From the NCBI GenBank assembly GCA_026396205.1, contig JAPLXF010000062.1:1-17157 (forward strand): a DNA stretch of 17,157 bases, given 5' to 3'. This DNA is from Candidatus Moraniibacteriota bacterium. Its GTDB lineage: Bacteria; Patescibacteriota; Minisyncoccia; Moranbacterales; UBA2206. A program made the translations under genes and the position numbers. Below the pieces are notes generated by a model. That model searched no databases. It was not told where the DNA came from and saw only the letters and a list, made by a program, of their open reading frames with translations. This document shows positions 1-7,071 of the stretch, piece by piece (the first letter of the stretch is position 1; every line of letters begins with the position of its first letter).

Positions 1-1386
1 ACCCAGCATATCCGCGCCTATCAAGTCAGAAAAAAAGGTAAAATTATTACTTTCGTCGACACACCGGGACATGAAGCTTTCAGTGCTATGCGGGAGCGCG
101 GCGTCAGCATTGCCGATATCGCTATTTTAGTGGTCGCCGCCGATGACGGCGTGCGCCCGCAAACCAAAGAAGTCATTGAATATCTTTTAGCCAAAAAAAT
201 TCCGACCATTGTGGCCATCAACAAAATTGATAAGCCGGAAGCTAATATCCAGAAAGTCAAACAGGAGCTGGGAGACAACAATATCTTAATTGAAGAATGG
301 GGCGGACAAGTTTTATGTTCCGAAGTCAGCGCTAAAAAAGGTGCTGGCATCGACAAGCTTTTGGAAAATATTTTGCTTATTAATGAAGTGGAAGATTTTA
401 AAGCTATCTCAAAACGGGACGCATTGGGAGTAGTTTTGGAATCCCATTTGGATCCGCAAAAAGGGCCGGTCGCTACCATTCTCATTAAAACCGGAACTCT
501 CAAGGAAGGCCAGGATATTTTTGCCGGCAGCGCTTATGGACGGGTGCGGCGCTTGGAAGATTTTATCGGCAAACGCCTGAAAGAAGCCGGGCCATCGACG
601 CCGGTCAGCCTTATCGGGCTTAATACCACTTCCAATACCAACGACATCCTCCAAATTGCCGGCGGCAAATCTTCGGCCCGCTCCCAAGCTGGATCGGCCA
701 ATGTCGGATTATTTTCTGCCAAAGAAGGATTGACTTCGCAGAATATGCTCAAAACCATCAATGACGAAAAAATAAAAAAATTAAATATTATTCTCAAAGC
801 GGATGTGCAGGGCTCGCTGGAAGCCATCCAGCAAATTTTAGGTGAAATCAAATCGGAAGAAGTGGCTATCAATTATATTGACACCGGCGTCGGCAATATC
901 ACCGAATCTGATGTGCGCTTGGCCCAAAGCGCTACGGCCGTAGTTTTCGGCTTCAATGTGGAAACTACGCCGGTCGCCAAACGCTTGGCGGAAGCCGGAG
1001 CAGTCGCCATTAAAAATTATAAAATAATTTATGAGTTGATTTCTGATATTAAAGAAAGGCTGACCGCCATGCTGCCGGAAATTATCGAGCGCGAGGATTT
1101 TGGAAAAATGAATGTGCTGGCCATTTTCAAAACCGGCAAAAAAGATATGATAGTCGGCGGCAAAGTTACCAAAGGAAAAATAGTCAATAGTTCTTTAATC
1201 GAAGTGGAAAGAAACGACCAGATTATCGGCCGAGGAAAACTGGCCAATCTCCAGCAAAACAAAGTGGATGTCGATGAAGTATCGGAGAATAACGAATGCG
1301 GCATTACTTTTGAAGGCGAAACTAAAATCAAAACCGGCGACACCTTGCTTTGCTATCGGGAAGAAGTCAAGAAACAAAAACTGTAA
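1..1386 (+). CDS. infB: Translation initiation factor IF-2 (3' part)
   Basis: GTPase that brings initiator tRNA to the 30S subunit and promotes subunit joining. The frame is open from base 1, so the N-terminal region and the P-loop lie outside the window. It starts in switch I (TQHIRAY), then has G3 DTPGHE (window residues 20-25), G4 NKID (74-77) and G5 SAK (110-112), followed by domains II, III and the C-terminal fMet-tRNA-binding beta barrel. 461 codons are visible before TAA. The usual family motif is TQHIGAY; here Arg replaces the Gly. rbfA starts 2 nt after the stop, so the two are probably co-transcribed, a common bacterial pairing. A start at the ATG at 88 would cut the G domain and is rejected. 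Confidence 0.97.
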   Translation, partial: TQHIRAYQVRKKGKIITFVDTPGHEAFSAMRERGVSIADIAILVVAADDGVRPQTKEVIEYLLAKKIPTIVAINKIDKPEANIQKVKQELGDNNILIEEWGGQVLCSEVSAKKGAGIDKLLENILLINEVEDFKAISKRDALGVVLESHLDPQKGPVATILIKTGTLKEGQDIFAGSAYGRVRRLEDFIGKRLKEAGPSTPVSLIGLNTTSNTNDILQIAGGKSSARSQAGSANVGLFSAKEGLTSQNMLKTINDEKIKKLNIILKADVQGSLEAIQQILGEIKSEEVAINYIDTGVGNITESDVRLAQSATAVVFGFNVETTPVAKRLAEAGAVAIKNYKIIYELISDIKERLTAMLPEIIEREDFGKMNVLAIFKTGKKDMIVGGKVTKGKIVNSSLIEVERNDQIIGRGKLANLQQNKVDVDEVSENNECGITFEGETKIKTGDTLLCYREEVKKQKL

Positions 1387-1388
1387 TT

Positions 1389-1718
1389 ATGAGCAATCGG
1401 ATTGAAAAAATAAACGAGCTTATCAAGCGCCACATCAGCGAAATTATCACCCGGGAAATTAATCTCAAGCCGGGTGTTTTTGTGACTGTAACCAAAGTTG
1501 ACACAACTCCCGATCTCCGCTATACTCGGGTGTTCGTCAGTATTTTCCCGGAAAAAGAAACAAACTATGTTATGGCGACTTTCGGCAAGGAAGCGTATTC
1601 TATGCAAGGAATCCTCAACAAAAAACTGTCGATGCGGCCTCTGCCCCGGATAGAATTCAAAGTCGATCTGACGGAAGTAAAAGCGGATGAAATAGAAAAA
1701 ATAATCAAACAGTTATAA
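1389..1718 (+). CDS. rbfA: Ribosome-binding factor A
   Basis: Small KH-fold protein that binds the 30S subunit and assists late 16S rRNA maturation. 109 aa, slightly shorter than many homologues. Family features: N-terminal MSNRIEKINELIKRHISEII, the strand DLRYTRVFVSIFP, and the late segment KLSMRPLPRIEFKVD, which matches the usual L-R-x-x-P-x-L-x-F. The ATG at 1389 is chosen because it lies just after the infB stop and gives the standard N terminus; an in-frame start at 1350 would lie inside infB. A hairpin terminator follows directly, so infB-rbfA ends here. Confidence 0.95.
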   Translation: MSNRIEKINELIKRHISEIITREINLKPGVFVTVTKVDTTPDLRYTRVFVSIFPEKETNYVMATFGKEAYSMQGILNKKLSMRPLPRIEFKVDLTEVKADEIEKIIKQL

Positions 1719-1740
1719 AATGCGACTCAGTCGCATTTTT
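1717..1740 (+). terminator. Rho-independent terminator after rbfA
   Basis: Stem ATGCGAC (1720-1726), loop TCA, stem GTCGCAT (1730-1736), with A residues before and a T run after. It overlaps the last bases of the rbfA stop codon. Confidence 0.85.
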
Positions 1741-1886
1741 GATAAGTTTTTAGTGAGAATATTTTTATCCCACACCTTTCAAAAACCTCGTGGCTTATTA
1801 TAAGGATAAATAAATTAAGTAAGTTATTCCTATAAAGTTTAATATTTTGCAGGAAGGTGAGGGATAAAAAATATTCGAACGGCATT

Positions 1887-2849
1887 ATGAATAGGTTTTC
1901 CCAAGAATTCAATACCTTAAATTATGTCATCAAAAAATCCGATGATATTCTTCTTTTTGCCCATACCCGGCCGGACAGCGACACTGTCGGATCGGTTTTG
2001 GCTTTGCAGGAATATCTTTTGAGCTTGGGTAAAAAAGCAGACATCGCCTGCTTTGATCCGTTTCCGGAATATCTGAAAAGCCTTGTTCATGAAAATTATT
2101 TTGAATTCCCAGCCCATTTGGATCTTAAAAAATACAAATTGATTATCGCTTGCGACGCGGTAGAACGCGGTTTTGAAAAAGTGCGTAATGAGTTTTCCGA
2201 AAATCAGGTGATTGCCATTATCGACCACCATCCTTACATTTCAATGCCGGCGGATATAAAAATTTCGGAAACAACTGCTTCTTCTGTCTCGGAAATGCTT
2301 TACGATTTTTTTACACATATTGATTTCCCAATTTCCAAAAAAATGGCCACTTTTATGCTTTTGGGAATTTTATACGACACTAATATGTTCCAAAATTCCA
2401 ATACTTCTCCAAAAACTTTATCCGTCGCTTCCGAACTTATGAAAAAAGGCGCTCCCTTAACTAAGATTGTCGAGACTCTTTTCACCAATAAAAAAATCTG
2501 CACCCTGAAGCTGTGGGGCAAAGCTTTTGAAAAAGCCAGAATCAATCACCATAATGGAATGATTGTGGCAGCCATTACTTTAAAAGATATTGAAGATTGT
2601 GAAGCCAACATGGATGATGTTTCCCAACTTTCAGAAATCCTCAATACCGTTCCGGGAACCAAATTTTCACTGGTGCTTTCCGAACGGGAAGGCGGAATTG
2701 TTAAAGGCAGTCTGCGTAGCGAAGAATATAAAAAGGTGGATGTGGCCAAAATCGCCGCTAAATTCGGCGGCGGCGGGCACAAGTTAGCCAGCGGTTTCGA
2801 AATCAAGGGAAAGATTGTAGAAACTAAGGAAGGATGGAGAATAATATAA
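1887..2849 (+). CDS. DHH-family phosphoesterase (NrnA/RecJ-like)
   Basis: Manganese-dependent phosphodiesterase of the DHH/DHHA1 superfamily; relatives degrade nanoRNA, pAp or cyclic dinucleotides. 320 aa from ATG 1887. Motif I is H26-T-R-P-D30-S-D32 followed by TVGS, motif II Asp90 (IACDAV), motif III D113-H-H115, motif IV Asp164 (LYDTNMF). The C-terminal DHHA1 substrate-binding motif GGGGHKLASGF is at 294-304, so all catalytic elements are present. The frame extends upstream to a GTG at 1857, but an AGGAAG directly abuts that GTG, leaving no spacing, so ATG 1887 is preferred; neither start is certain. NrnA-type oligoribonuclease is the best guess, c-di-AMP phosphodiesterase the alternative. 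Confidence 0.88.
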   Translation: MNRFSQEFNTLNYVIKKSDDILLFAHTRPDSDTVGSVLALQEYLLSLGKKADIACFDPFPEYLKSLVHENYFEFPAHLDLKKYKLIIACDAVERGFEKVRNEFSENQVIAIIDHHPYISMPADIKISETTASSVSEMLYDFFTHIDFPISKKMATFMLLGILYDTNMFQNSNTSPKTLSVASELMKKGAPLTKIVETLFTNKKICTLKLWGKAFEKARINHHNGMIVAAITLKDIEDCEANMDDVSQLSEILNTVPGTKFSLVLSEREGGIVKGSLRSEEYKKVDVAKIAAKFGGGGHKLASGFEIKGKIVETKEGWRII

Positions 2850-2850
2850 A

Positions 2851-2943
2851 TTTCTAATGTTTAATACCTAATTTCTAATGAAATTTTAAATTTAAACATT
2901 GGGGTTTTTATTAGAAATTGGAAATTTTAAATTAGAAATTTGA
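2851..2943 (+). repeat. Period-7 repeat forming an inverted pair
   Basis: Straight after the DHH gene the sequence runs in 7-nt steps: TTTCTAA (2851, 2872) with variants TGTTTAA and TACCTAA between. From 2910 it returns as the complementary word ATTAGAA (2910, 2931) with ATTGGAA and ATTTTAA. The two arms can fold back on each other. The word family recurs at 6087 and 11907. Confidence 0.8.
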
Positions 2944-2984
2944 GATGCTTTAATAGAAACATAAATCTTTAAATTATGCTAAAA

Positions 2985-2990
2985 TATAAT
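2985..2990 (+). promoter_or_regulatory. -10 element for nfo
   Basis: A perfect TATAAT lies 22 bases before the nfo ATG, with no convincing -35. A transcript from about 2997 would have a leader of about 15 nt carrying TTGAGG as ribosome binding site. Confidence 0.4.
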
Positions 2991-3012
2991 TACATAGTTG
3001 AGGTTTAATATT

Positions 3013-3831
3013 ATGAATATAGGTTGCCATGTATCCATCGCCGGAGGAATCTGGGAAGCTCCCCAAAGAGCCGCCGATTTAGGCTGTGAGTGTTTTCAAA
3101 TGTTCACTCGCCCGCCCCAAGGCGGCAAAGCGCCAACTCTCACAAATGAAATTTGTGAGAAGTTCAAAGTGCAAAGTGCAAGGTTCAAAATTAAGGAAGT
3201 TTATATACATACACCATATTATATTAACTTTGCTTCAGTGAATAATAGAATCCGCTACGGTTCCATCAGCGTTGTCCGCGATGAATTGGAACGCGGCAGT
3301 TTAATCGGCGCCAAATATGTGATGACGCATTTGGGCACGGCTAAAGACTTGGGCGAAGAAGCCATTCCTAAAACTATTGAAATGCTCAAAAAATGTTTGG
3401 ATGGATATTCTGGAACAACTCAATTGCTTTTGGAAAACAGCGCCGGCGCGGGAGCCATTATCGGCGATGACTTAAAAGAATTGGGAAATATAATAAAGGA
3501 AGTAGGTAATAAAAATATTGCCGGCATCTGCCTGGATACCCAGCACTCTTTCGCTTCCGGTTATGATTGGAATGATTTTGAAAAAACTTTGGAAAAAATT
3601 GATAAAGAAATCGGGTTGGAAAATATCAAACTTTTCCATGTTAATAATAGCGAGAGCGAGCTCGGCTCCAAAAAAGACCGCCACGCCCATCTCGATTCCG
3701 GAAAAATCAATCCAGAAGCTTTTCAAAAAATAGTTGAGTTCGCTCAGAAAAATAATATTGATCTGATTCTGGAAACTGAACACGACCAAGTCAAGGAGGA
3801 TATTGAAATTTTAAAAGGGTTCAGAAAATAA
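3013..3831 (+). CDS. nfo: Deoxyribonuclease IV (AP endonuclease)
   Basis: Zinc AP endonuclease of base-excision repair that cuts 5' to abasic sites. 272 aa, normal for the family. N terminus MNIGCHVSIAGG is typical. All nine expected metal ligands can be placed: H66 (IHTPY), H106 (THLG), E141 (LLLENSAG), D175 and H178 (CLDTQH), H209 (FHVNNS), D222 and H224 (KDRHAH), E254 (ILETE). ATG 3013 is chosen over the TTG at 2998 because TTGAGG (2998-3003) is its ribosome binding site and the N terminus then matches the family. Residues about 43-61 are encoded by a hairpin plus a period-7 repeat. The uracil-DNA glycosylase gene 3 kb downstream belongs to the same pathway. Confidence 0.95.
   Translation: MNIGCHVSIAGGIWEAPQRAADLGCECFQMFTRPPQGGKAPTLTNEICEKFKVQSARFKIKEVYIHTPYYINFASVNNRIRYGSISVVRDELERGSLIGAKYVMTHLGTAKDLGEEAIPKTIEMLKKCLDGYSGTTQLLLENSAGAGAIIGDDLKELGNIIKEVGNKNIAGICLDTQHSFASGYDWNDFEKTLEKIDKEIGLENIKLFHVNNSESELGSKKDRHAHLDSGKINPEAFQKIVEFAQKNNIDLILETEHDQVKEDIEILKGFRK
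3138..3195 (+). repeat. Hairpin plus period-7 repeat inside nfo
   Basis: A 10-bp perfect inverted repeat TCTCACAAAT / ATTTGTGAGA (3138-3147, 3151-3160, loop GAA) is followed at once by 7-nt steps AGTTCAA (3161), AGTGCAA (3168 and 3175) and GGTTCAA (3182). The stretch is read in frame, and nfo keeps normal length. Confidence 0.65.
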
Positions 3832-3846
3832 ATAGTTTTTAAAATT

Positions 3847-4539
3847 TTATCTTCCTAAATCAAACAAAACATTCCCTCCACCCCATATTGAGCCATTATA
3901 TTGAAACTGTAATCCTTTAACATCTTTTTTAATTTCAAATCCAACCCAGCCAGTTCTTTTGCTCTTGGCGATAACGGTTCCATCAAGATTATTATTCACA
4001 TTTTCTATGCTTTTGTCCGTAACGGCAACTTGATAACTATTTCCTTCACTATCTCTTATAAACATTTGACCAAGAGTTGTTATATACTGTTCACTTGATT
4101 CAGTGTTTTCAATGGTTATATTTAAATTTATCCACTCATTATCAGGCTGAGGTTTACTAAACTGTCCCCCTTGAGAAAAGACTACTTTATTAATAGTTAT
4201 AATTGCTCCGCCTAACTCGACACTATCTCCGATTTTATTAACTTTTTCATCTTTCTTGCCTGTATCAACTATCGCTTGATATTTATCTAATTCCTTTGTA
4301 TTATTTTCGGCAGTTTTTTTCAAATCGCCCATAGTTTCTTGTGTTTTATTATAAGAACTTACTATACTGCTAAAAATAATAAGGACAATAATGGCTAATA
4401 TCCCCGATAAAATTTTATGTCTAGCGAACCAATTTCTTAAATCTGCTTGGCAATGTTTACATTTTTTTGCCGAAACTAAGACATCCTCACCACACTTGGG
4501 ACACTTTTTAGTCTGTTCCTGAGACTGCTGATTTTCCAT
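3847..4539 (-). CDS. Zinc-ribbon membrane protein with DUF4352-like domain
   Basis: 230-aa protein of unknown role. Order: a zinc ribbon with C13-x2-C16 and C27-x2-C30 (CPKCG, CKHC), one transmembrane helix at about 43-62, a polar probably helical linker (67-95), and a C-terminal beta-rich domain (about 103-230). The C-terminal domain resembles DUF4352/telokin-like extracellular domains (INLNITIENTESSEQYI, then IRDSEGNSYQ). Expected topology is ribbon inside and C-terminal domain outside. Its 5' leader is a long structured RNA (4560-4724) with its own promoter, so expression is probably RNA-regulated. No clear Shine-Dalgarno is seen. Codon use is more AT-rich than infB or cca, which could mean recent acquisition. 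It is convergent with nfo, with 15 bases between the stops. Confidence 0.8.
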   Translation of the reverse strand: MENQQSQEQTKKCPKCGEDVLVSAKKCKHCQADLRNWFARHKILSGILAIIVLIIFSSIVSSYNKTQETMGDLKKTAENNTKELDKYQAIVDTGKKDEKVNKIGDSVELGGAIITINKVVFSQGGQFSKPQPDNEWINLNITIENTESSEQYITTLGQMFIRDSEGNSYQVAVTDKSIENVNNNLDGTVIAKSKRTGWVGFEIKKDVKGLQFQYNGSIWGGGNVLFDLGR

Positions 4540-4559
4540 AGTTTTTTATTATGAATTAA

Positions 4560-4724
4560 TTTAGCTAACTTGGGAAAACATAAAGCTCCCAGCCAGCGAT
4601 GACTTTCGTCACCTACATACCTTTCGGCATGTAACCGTTCAAAGTGCTCTGGACTGAGAGCTTAATACTTTGAACGGTTTTTACGCCATGCCTGCAAGAA
4701 GCAAGTTTAGGCTATAAAATTGTA
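4560..4724 (-). ncRNA. Structured leader RNA / candidate riboswitch
   Basis: Read on the minus strand, three hairpins stack with no spacer. A 13-bp perfect helix (4633-4645 with 4667-4679) is capped by an inner GCUCU/AGAGC stem with a 5-nt bulge. Next is an 8-bp stem with a GAAA tetraloop (4614-4633), then a 6-bp stem with a second GAAA tetraloop (4598-4613). A weaker UGGGA/UCCCA stem follows (4571-4591). Both GNRA loops and two G-U pairs (4619/4628, 4599/4612) exist only on the minus strand; on the plus strand they would be UUUC loops and A-C mismatches. A promoter lies just upstream and the zinc-ribbon gene starts 20 nt downstream. I cannot match it to a known riboswitch or ribozyme class. 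Confidence 0.7.
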
Positions 4725-4729
4725 CTTTA

Positions 4730-4758
4730 AATATAATCCAATACTTTGAAAATGTAAA
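4730..4758 (-). promoter_or_regulatory. Promoter for leader RNA and zinc-ribbon gene
   Basis: Minus strand -35 TTTACA (4758-4753), 17-bp spacer, -10 TATATT (4735-4730). Predicted start near 4724, giving a leader of about 185 nt. Confidence 0.55.
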
Positions 4759-4785
4759 ATCTACCAACATACATCCTCACTTTAT

Positions 4786-4821
4786 GTTGTCAACTTCTTG
4801 CATATGCAAGAAGTTGACAAC
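4786..4821. promoter_or_regulatory. 36-bp perfect palindrome, candidate operator 1
   Basis: Arm GTTGTCAACTTCTTG (4786-4800), centre CATATG, arm CAAGAAGTTGACAAC (4807-4821); no mismatch. It ends 26 bp before the PaaX-like gene, and its right arm contains that gene's -35 TTGACA. The central 18 bp are identical to the palindrome at 5499-5528. Confidence 0.85.
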
Positions 4822-4841
4822 TTTGGAAAATAGTTTAAAAT
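4814..4841 (+). promoter_or_regulatory. Promoter of the PaaX-like gene, probably leaderless
   Basis: -35 TTGACA (4814-4819), 16-bp spacer, -10 TAAAAT (4836-4841). Only 6 bases separate the -10 from the ATG at 4848, so the transcript probably begins at the start codon. The -35 lies inside the palindrome, so a protein bound there would repress. Confidence 0.6.
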
Positions 4842-4847
4842 TAAGTT

Positions 4848-5462
4848 ATGCATAAAAAAATAAACCCGCAAACTTTAAAAACAGCCGTTGAAAATTTTGT
4901 AAATTCAGATTCTCCGTCAGCCACTGCCGGAAAATTCCTATTGATGGCTGTGGCTTTGGGCGGGATAGTTTTTGCCGGCGCGATTGTTCCGGGATTGCTT
5001 TATTTAATGAAGGAGTTGGATAAATCCAAAAAATATTCTGACCAGCAAATTAAAAATGCTTTTTATAATTTAAAAAAGAGAAAGTTAATTGAAATTATTG
5101 AAGAAAGTGGGGATAAATTCAAAGTTAAACTTACTAATAAAGGCCAGGATAGAATAAAAGAAATATCTTTTGAAAGTTTGGCAATAAAAAAACCGAATAA
5201 TTGGGACAAAAAATGGCGGGTTTTAGTTTTTGATATTCCCACCAAGCCTAAAATTTACAACCAGGCGCGTGAAGCCTTGCGGGCTAAAATAAAGGATCTA
5301 GGTTTTTTTCAGATGCAAAAAAGCGTCTGGGTCTATCCTTATGAATGCGAAGATGAAATCCTTTTCATTGCCGAGGTCTTCCAGGTTCAGAAATACATAG
5401 AAATATTGACGGTGGAAAAACTTTTATATGAAAATAGACTGAAAAAAGAATTTAGTTTATAG
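4848..5462 (+). CDS. PaaX-family regulator with Cas2-like C-terminal domain
   Basis: 204 aa. After a hydrophobic N-terminal segment (about 27-53) comes a winged-helix region (about 65-108: SDQQIKNAFYNLKKRKLIEI, wing FKVKLTNKGQ). The C-terminal ferredoxin-like domain (about 122-200) starts KWRVLVFDIP and continues LGFFQMQKSVWVYPYE, the pattern shared by PaaX C-terminal domains and Cas2. Such proteins are often automatically called Cas2, but there is no cas1 or CRISPR array here. A DNA-binding repressor is the best call. Near-identical palindromes precede this gene and the next one, suggesting autoregulation and control of the phosphoesterase. The hydrophobic segment could instead be a membrane helix. 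Confidence 0.8.
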   Translation: MHKKINPQTLKTAVENFVNSDSPSATAGKFLLMAVALGGIVFAGAIVPGLLYLMKELDKSKKYSDQQIKNAFYNLKKRKLIEIIEESGDKFKVKLTNKGQDRIKEISFESLAIKKPNNWDKKWRVLVFDIPTKPKIYNQAREALRAKIKDLGFFQMQKSVWVYPYECEDEILFIAEVFQVQKYIEILTVEKLLYENRLKKEFSL

Positions 5463-5498
5463 TTAAAAAATCAAGATAATCAGCAACGATATTTTGTG

Positions 5499-5528
5499 GT
5501 CATATTCTTGCATATGCAAGAATATGAC
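5499..5528. promoter_or_regulatory. 30-bp perfect palindrome, candidate operator 2
   Basis: Arm GTCATATTCTTG (5499-5510), centre CATATG, arm CAAGAATATGAC (5517-5528). It shares the 18-bp core TTCTTGCATATGCAAGAA and the GTCA/TGAC ends with the palindrome at 4786, but the bases between differ symmetrically. It lies 24 bp before the phosphoesterase ATG. Confidence 0.85.
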
Positions 5529-5538
5529 AATTTAATAT
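5509..5538 (+). promoter_or_regulatory. Possible promoter of the phosphoesterase gene
   Basis: TTGCAT (5509-5514), 18-bp spacer, TAATAT (5533-5538). The -35 would lie in the palindrome centre; a start near 5545 would leave a leader of about 8 nt. Weaker than the promoter at 4814. Confidence 0.35.
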
Positions 5539-5552
5539 AGAAGCTACCCACT

Positions 5553-6086
5553 ATGCGTATCGCCATCATCTCCGATATCCATAATAATGAAGTCAATCTG
5601 AAGAAGGTTTTGAATTATTGTAAAAATAATAAAATTGAAACGATCATTTGCTGCGGGGATTTGGCGTCCAAAGCAACTCTGGATTTATTGAATGACAACT
5701 TTTCAGGAACGGTTCATTACACTTTCGGCAATATGGACAAAGGACAAATTAGAGATTTCGCCTTGGGAGAAAAATATAAAAATACTACAATTTATAAGAA
5801 TTATGGAGAAATTGAAATAAAAAATAACCACGTAAAGCCTACCGGCCACGCGACGCGGCGAATTGCTTTTGCCCACTATCCGAAAATTGCCAAAGAGTTG
5901 TGCGAGACTGGAAATTATCATTTTGTTTTTTATGGGCATACACACAAACCGTGGACGGAAAAAATTGGCAATTGTATAATGCTTAATCCCGGTAATGTTG
6001 CTGGAGAAATTTTTCCACCAACATTTGCGGTTTGGGATACAGGAAATGATAAGTTTGCTTTAATCAGGATACACAGCTTAAAATAA
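5553..6086 (+). CDS. YfcE/MJ0936-type metallophosphoesterase
   Basis: 177-aa calcineurin-like phosphoesterase, close to the usual length of the small YfcE-like group. Motifs in order: D8-x-H10 (ISDIHNN), GD with D36 (CCGDLAS), GN with N60 (FGNMD, where relatives usually have GNCD), H108 (AFAHYP), GHTH 128-131, and NPGN near 145. The bimetal centre looks complete, so it is probably active, but the substrate cannot be read from sequence. A candidate operator shared with the upstream PaaX-like gene suggests joint control. No Shine-Dalgarno is visible. A period-7 repeat begins directly after its stop codon. Confidence 0.88.
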   Translation: MRIAIISDIHNNEVNLKKVLNYCKNNKIETIICCGDLASKATLDLLNDNFSGTVHYTFGNMDKGQIRDFALGEKYKNTTIYKNYGEIEIKNNHVKPTGHATRRIAFAHYPKIAKELCETGNYHFVFYGHTHKPWTEKIGNCIMLNPGNVAGEIFPPTFAVWDTGNDKFALIRIHSLK

Positions 6087-6205
6087 TTCCTAATTTCTAA
6101 TATCTAATTTCTAATAAAATCTCAAATACAAAATAATTAAAAAATTGGAAATTATTAAATTAAAAATTGATTAAAAATTAAAAATTGGAAATTGAAAATT
6201 ACAGT
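6087..6205 (+). repeat. Period-7 repeat between phosphoesterase and UDG genes
   Basis: From the first base after the stop: TTCCTAA, TTTCTAA, TATCTAA, TTTCTAA (6087-6114). It then decays into AT-rich text and returns as degenerate complementary words (AATTGGA, TTGAAAA types) up to about 6205. Same word family and inverted layout as 2851-2943. Confidence 0.75.
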
Positions 6206-6208
6206 CAC

Positions 6209-6850
6209 ATGTCATTTAAACAAGACCAACCAAATATCTTAACCAAAAAGATGATGAACTGCACTCGCTGTTCATTACGCAGTGGCTGTCGCCAGGTTGT
6301 TCCCGGCGAAGGTTCGGCCGAAGCGGAAATTATGTTTATCGGTGAAGGGCCGGGACAGAAAGAAGATGAGCTTGGCCGCCCTTTTGTTGGCGCCGCCGGT
6401 AAATTTTTGGAAGAAATGCTAGGCTATATCAATTTAAAACGCGAGGATGTTTATATTGCCAATGTCGTCAAGTGCCGCCCGCCGGGCAACCGCGATCCAT
6501 TGCCGGAAGAAGTGGAGGCCTGCTGGCCGTGGCTGCTGGAGCAGATTAAAATCATACAGCCGAAGCTTATTGTAACACTTGGCCGGCATTCTCTGGAAAG
6601 ATTCCTACCCGCCCAAAAAATTTCTCAAATCCACGGCAAAGCTCTACGCCGTGATTTTCCGGAAATCGGCAGGCAGGTATTTTATGCTTTATACCACCCT
6701 GCCGCCGCGCTTTATAACGGATCTATGCGCGAAGTCTTGATTAAAGATTTTAAAAGGATTCCAAAAGTTTTGGAAGCCATCAAAAATTCCGGAAGTGAAA
6801 TCGAAGAAATAAAGGAAGAAAAAGTTCCAGAGCAAGAAAGTTTATTTTAG
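6209..6850 (+). CDS. Uracil-DNA glycosylase, family 4 (Fe-S)
   Basis: Removes uracil from DNA as the first step of base-excision repair. 213 aa from ATG 6209. Probable cluster cysteines C18 and C21 (CTRC), C89 (KCRPPGNRDP) and C105 (EACWPW) follow the family-4 layout. The active-site motif GEGPGQKEDELGRPFVGAAG spans 45-64, and the DNA-contacting motif HPAAAL starts at H163. The C terminus is acidic and lysine-rich. An in-frame TTG at 6185 lies inside the upstream repeat and is rejected; a start at 6251 would leave too little before the Cys pair. It probably works with Nfo (3013-3831). It ends in a bidirectional terminator. Confidence 0.93.
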   Translation: MSFKQDQPNILTKKMMNCTRCSLRSGCRQVVPGEGSAEAEIMFIGEGPGQKEDELGRPFVGAAGKFLEEMLGYINLKREDVYIANVVKCRPPGNRDPLPEEVEACWPWLLEQIKIIQPKLIVTLGRHSLERFLPAQKISQIHGKALRRDFPEIGRQVFYALYHPAAALYNGSMREVLIKDFKRIPKVLEAIKNSGSEIEEIKEEKVPEQESLF

Positions 6851-6855
6851 AAAAT

Positions 6856-6889
6856 AAAAAAACCGCCTGAATTAATTGGTCGGTTTTTT
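6856..6889. terminator. Bidirectional terminator between UDG and tRNA-Leu
   Basis: AAAAAACCG on the left pairs with CGGTTTTTT (6881-6889) around an AT-rich loop. A and T runs on both sides serve the plus-strand UDG gene and the minus-strand tRNA. Confidence 0.75.
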
Positions 6890-6892
6890 ATT

Positions 6893-6979
6893 TGGTGGGC
6901 GAGGAGGGACTCGAACCCTCAATCCGCAAGCGGAGCGACATTTTAAGTGTCGTGCGTATACCAGTTCCGCCACTCGCCC
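6893..6979 (-). tRNA. tRNA-Leu(UAA)
   Basis: Minus-strand cloverleaf with acceptor GGGCGAG/CTCGCCC, anticodon stem CGACA/TGTCG around loop CTTAAAA (anticodon TAA), a long variable arm (CTCCGC/GCGGAT) and T-loop TTCGAGT. The 3' CCA is encoded (6895-6893), unlike most tRNAs here. Confidence 0.96.
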
Positions 6980-7003
6980 AAAACTTTAATTATATTTTAT
7001 TTG

Positions 7004-7071
7004 AGGTCTGAAGCGGAGTTGTCTGGCTCCGCCAGATCTAGCATAGCTAGAAACCGGAGTAAAAGGTTTTG
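7004..7071 (-). pseudogene. Degenerate tRNA-Cys 3'-half-like unit
   Basis: On the minus strand this begins with CAAAACCTTTTAC as in the tRNA-Cys copies and ends CAGACCTCA like their acceptor/discriminator end. The T arm is replaced by a long GC hairpin region (CTCCG... TCTGGCGGAGCCAGA ...CTCCGC). It appears to be the decayed last unit of the tandem array at 7004-7598. Confidence 0.5.

Noticed and set aside
4560..4724. Assigning the leader to a named class (hammerhead, group II domain 5, M-box, c-di-GMP, THF, fluoride, tmRNA, RNase P)
   Set aside because: None of the conserved core sequences I know for these classes is present.
4848..5462. Calling this gene a CRISPR Cas2
   Set aside because: It has an N-terminal winged-helix region typical of PaaX and no cas1 or CRISPR array nearby; only the C-terminal fold is shared.
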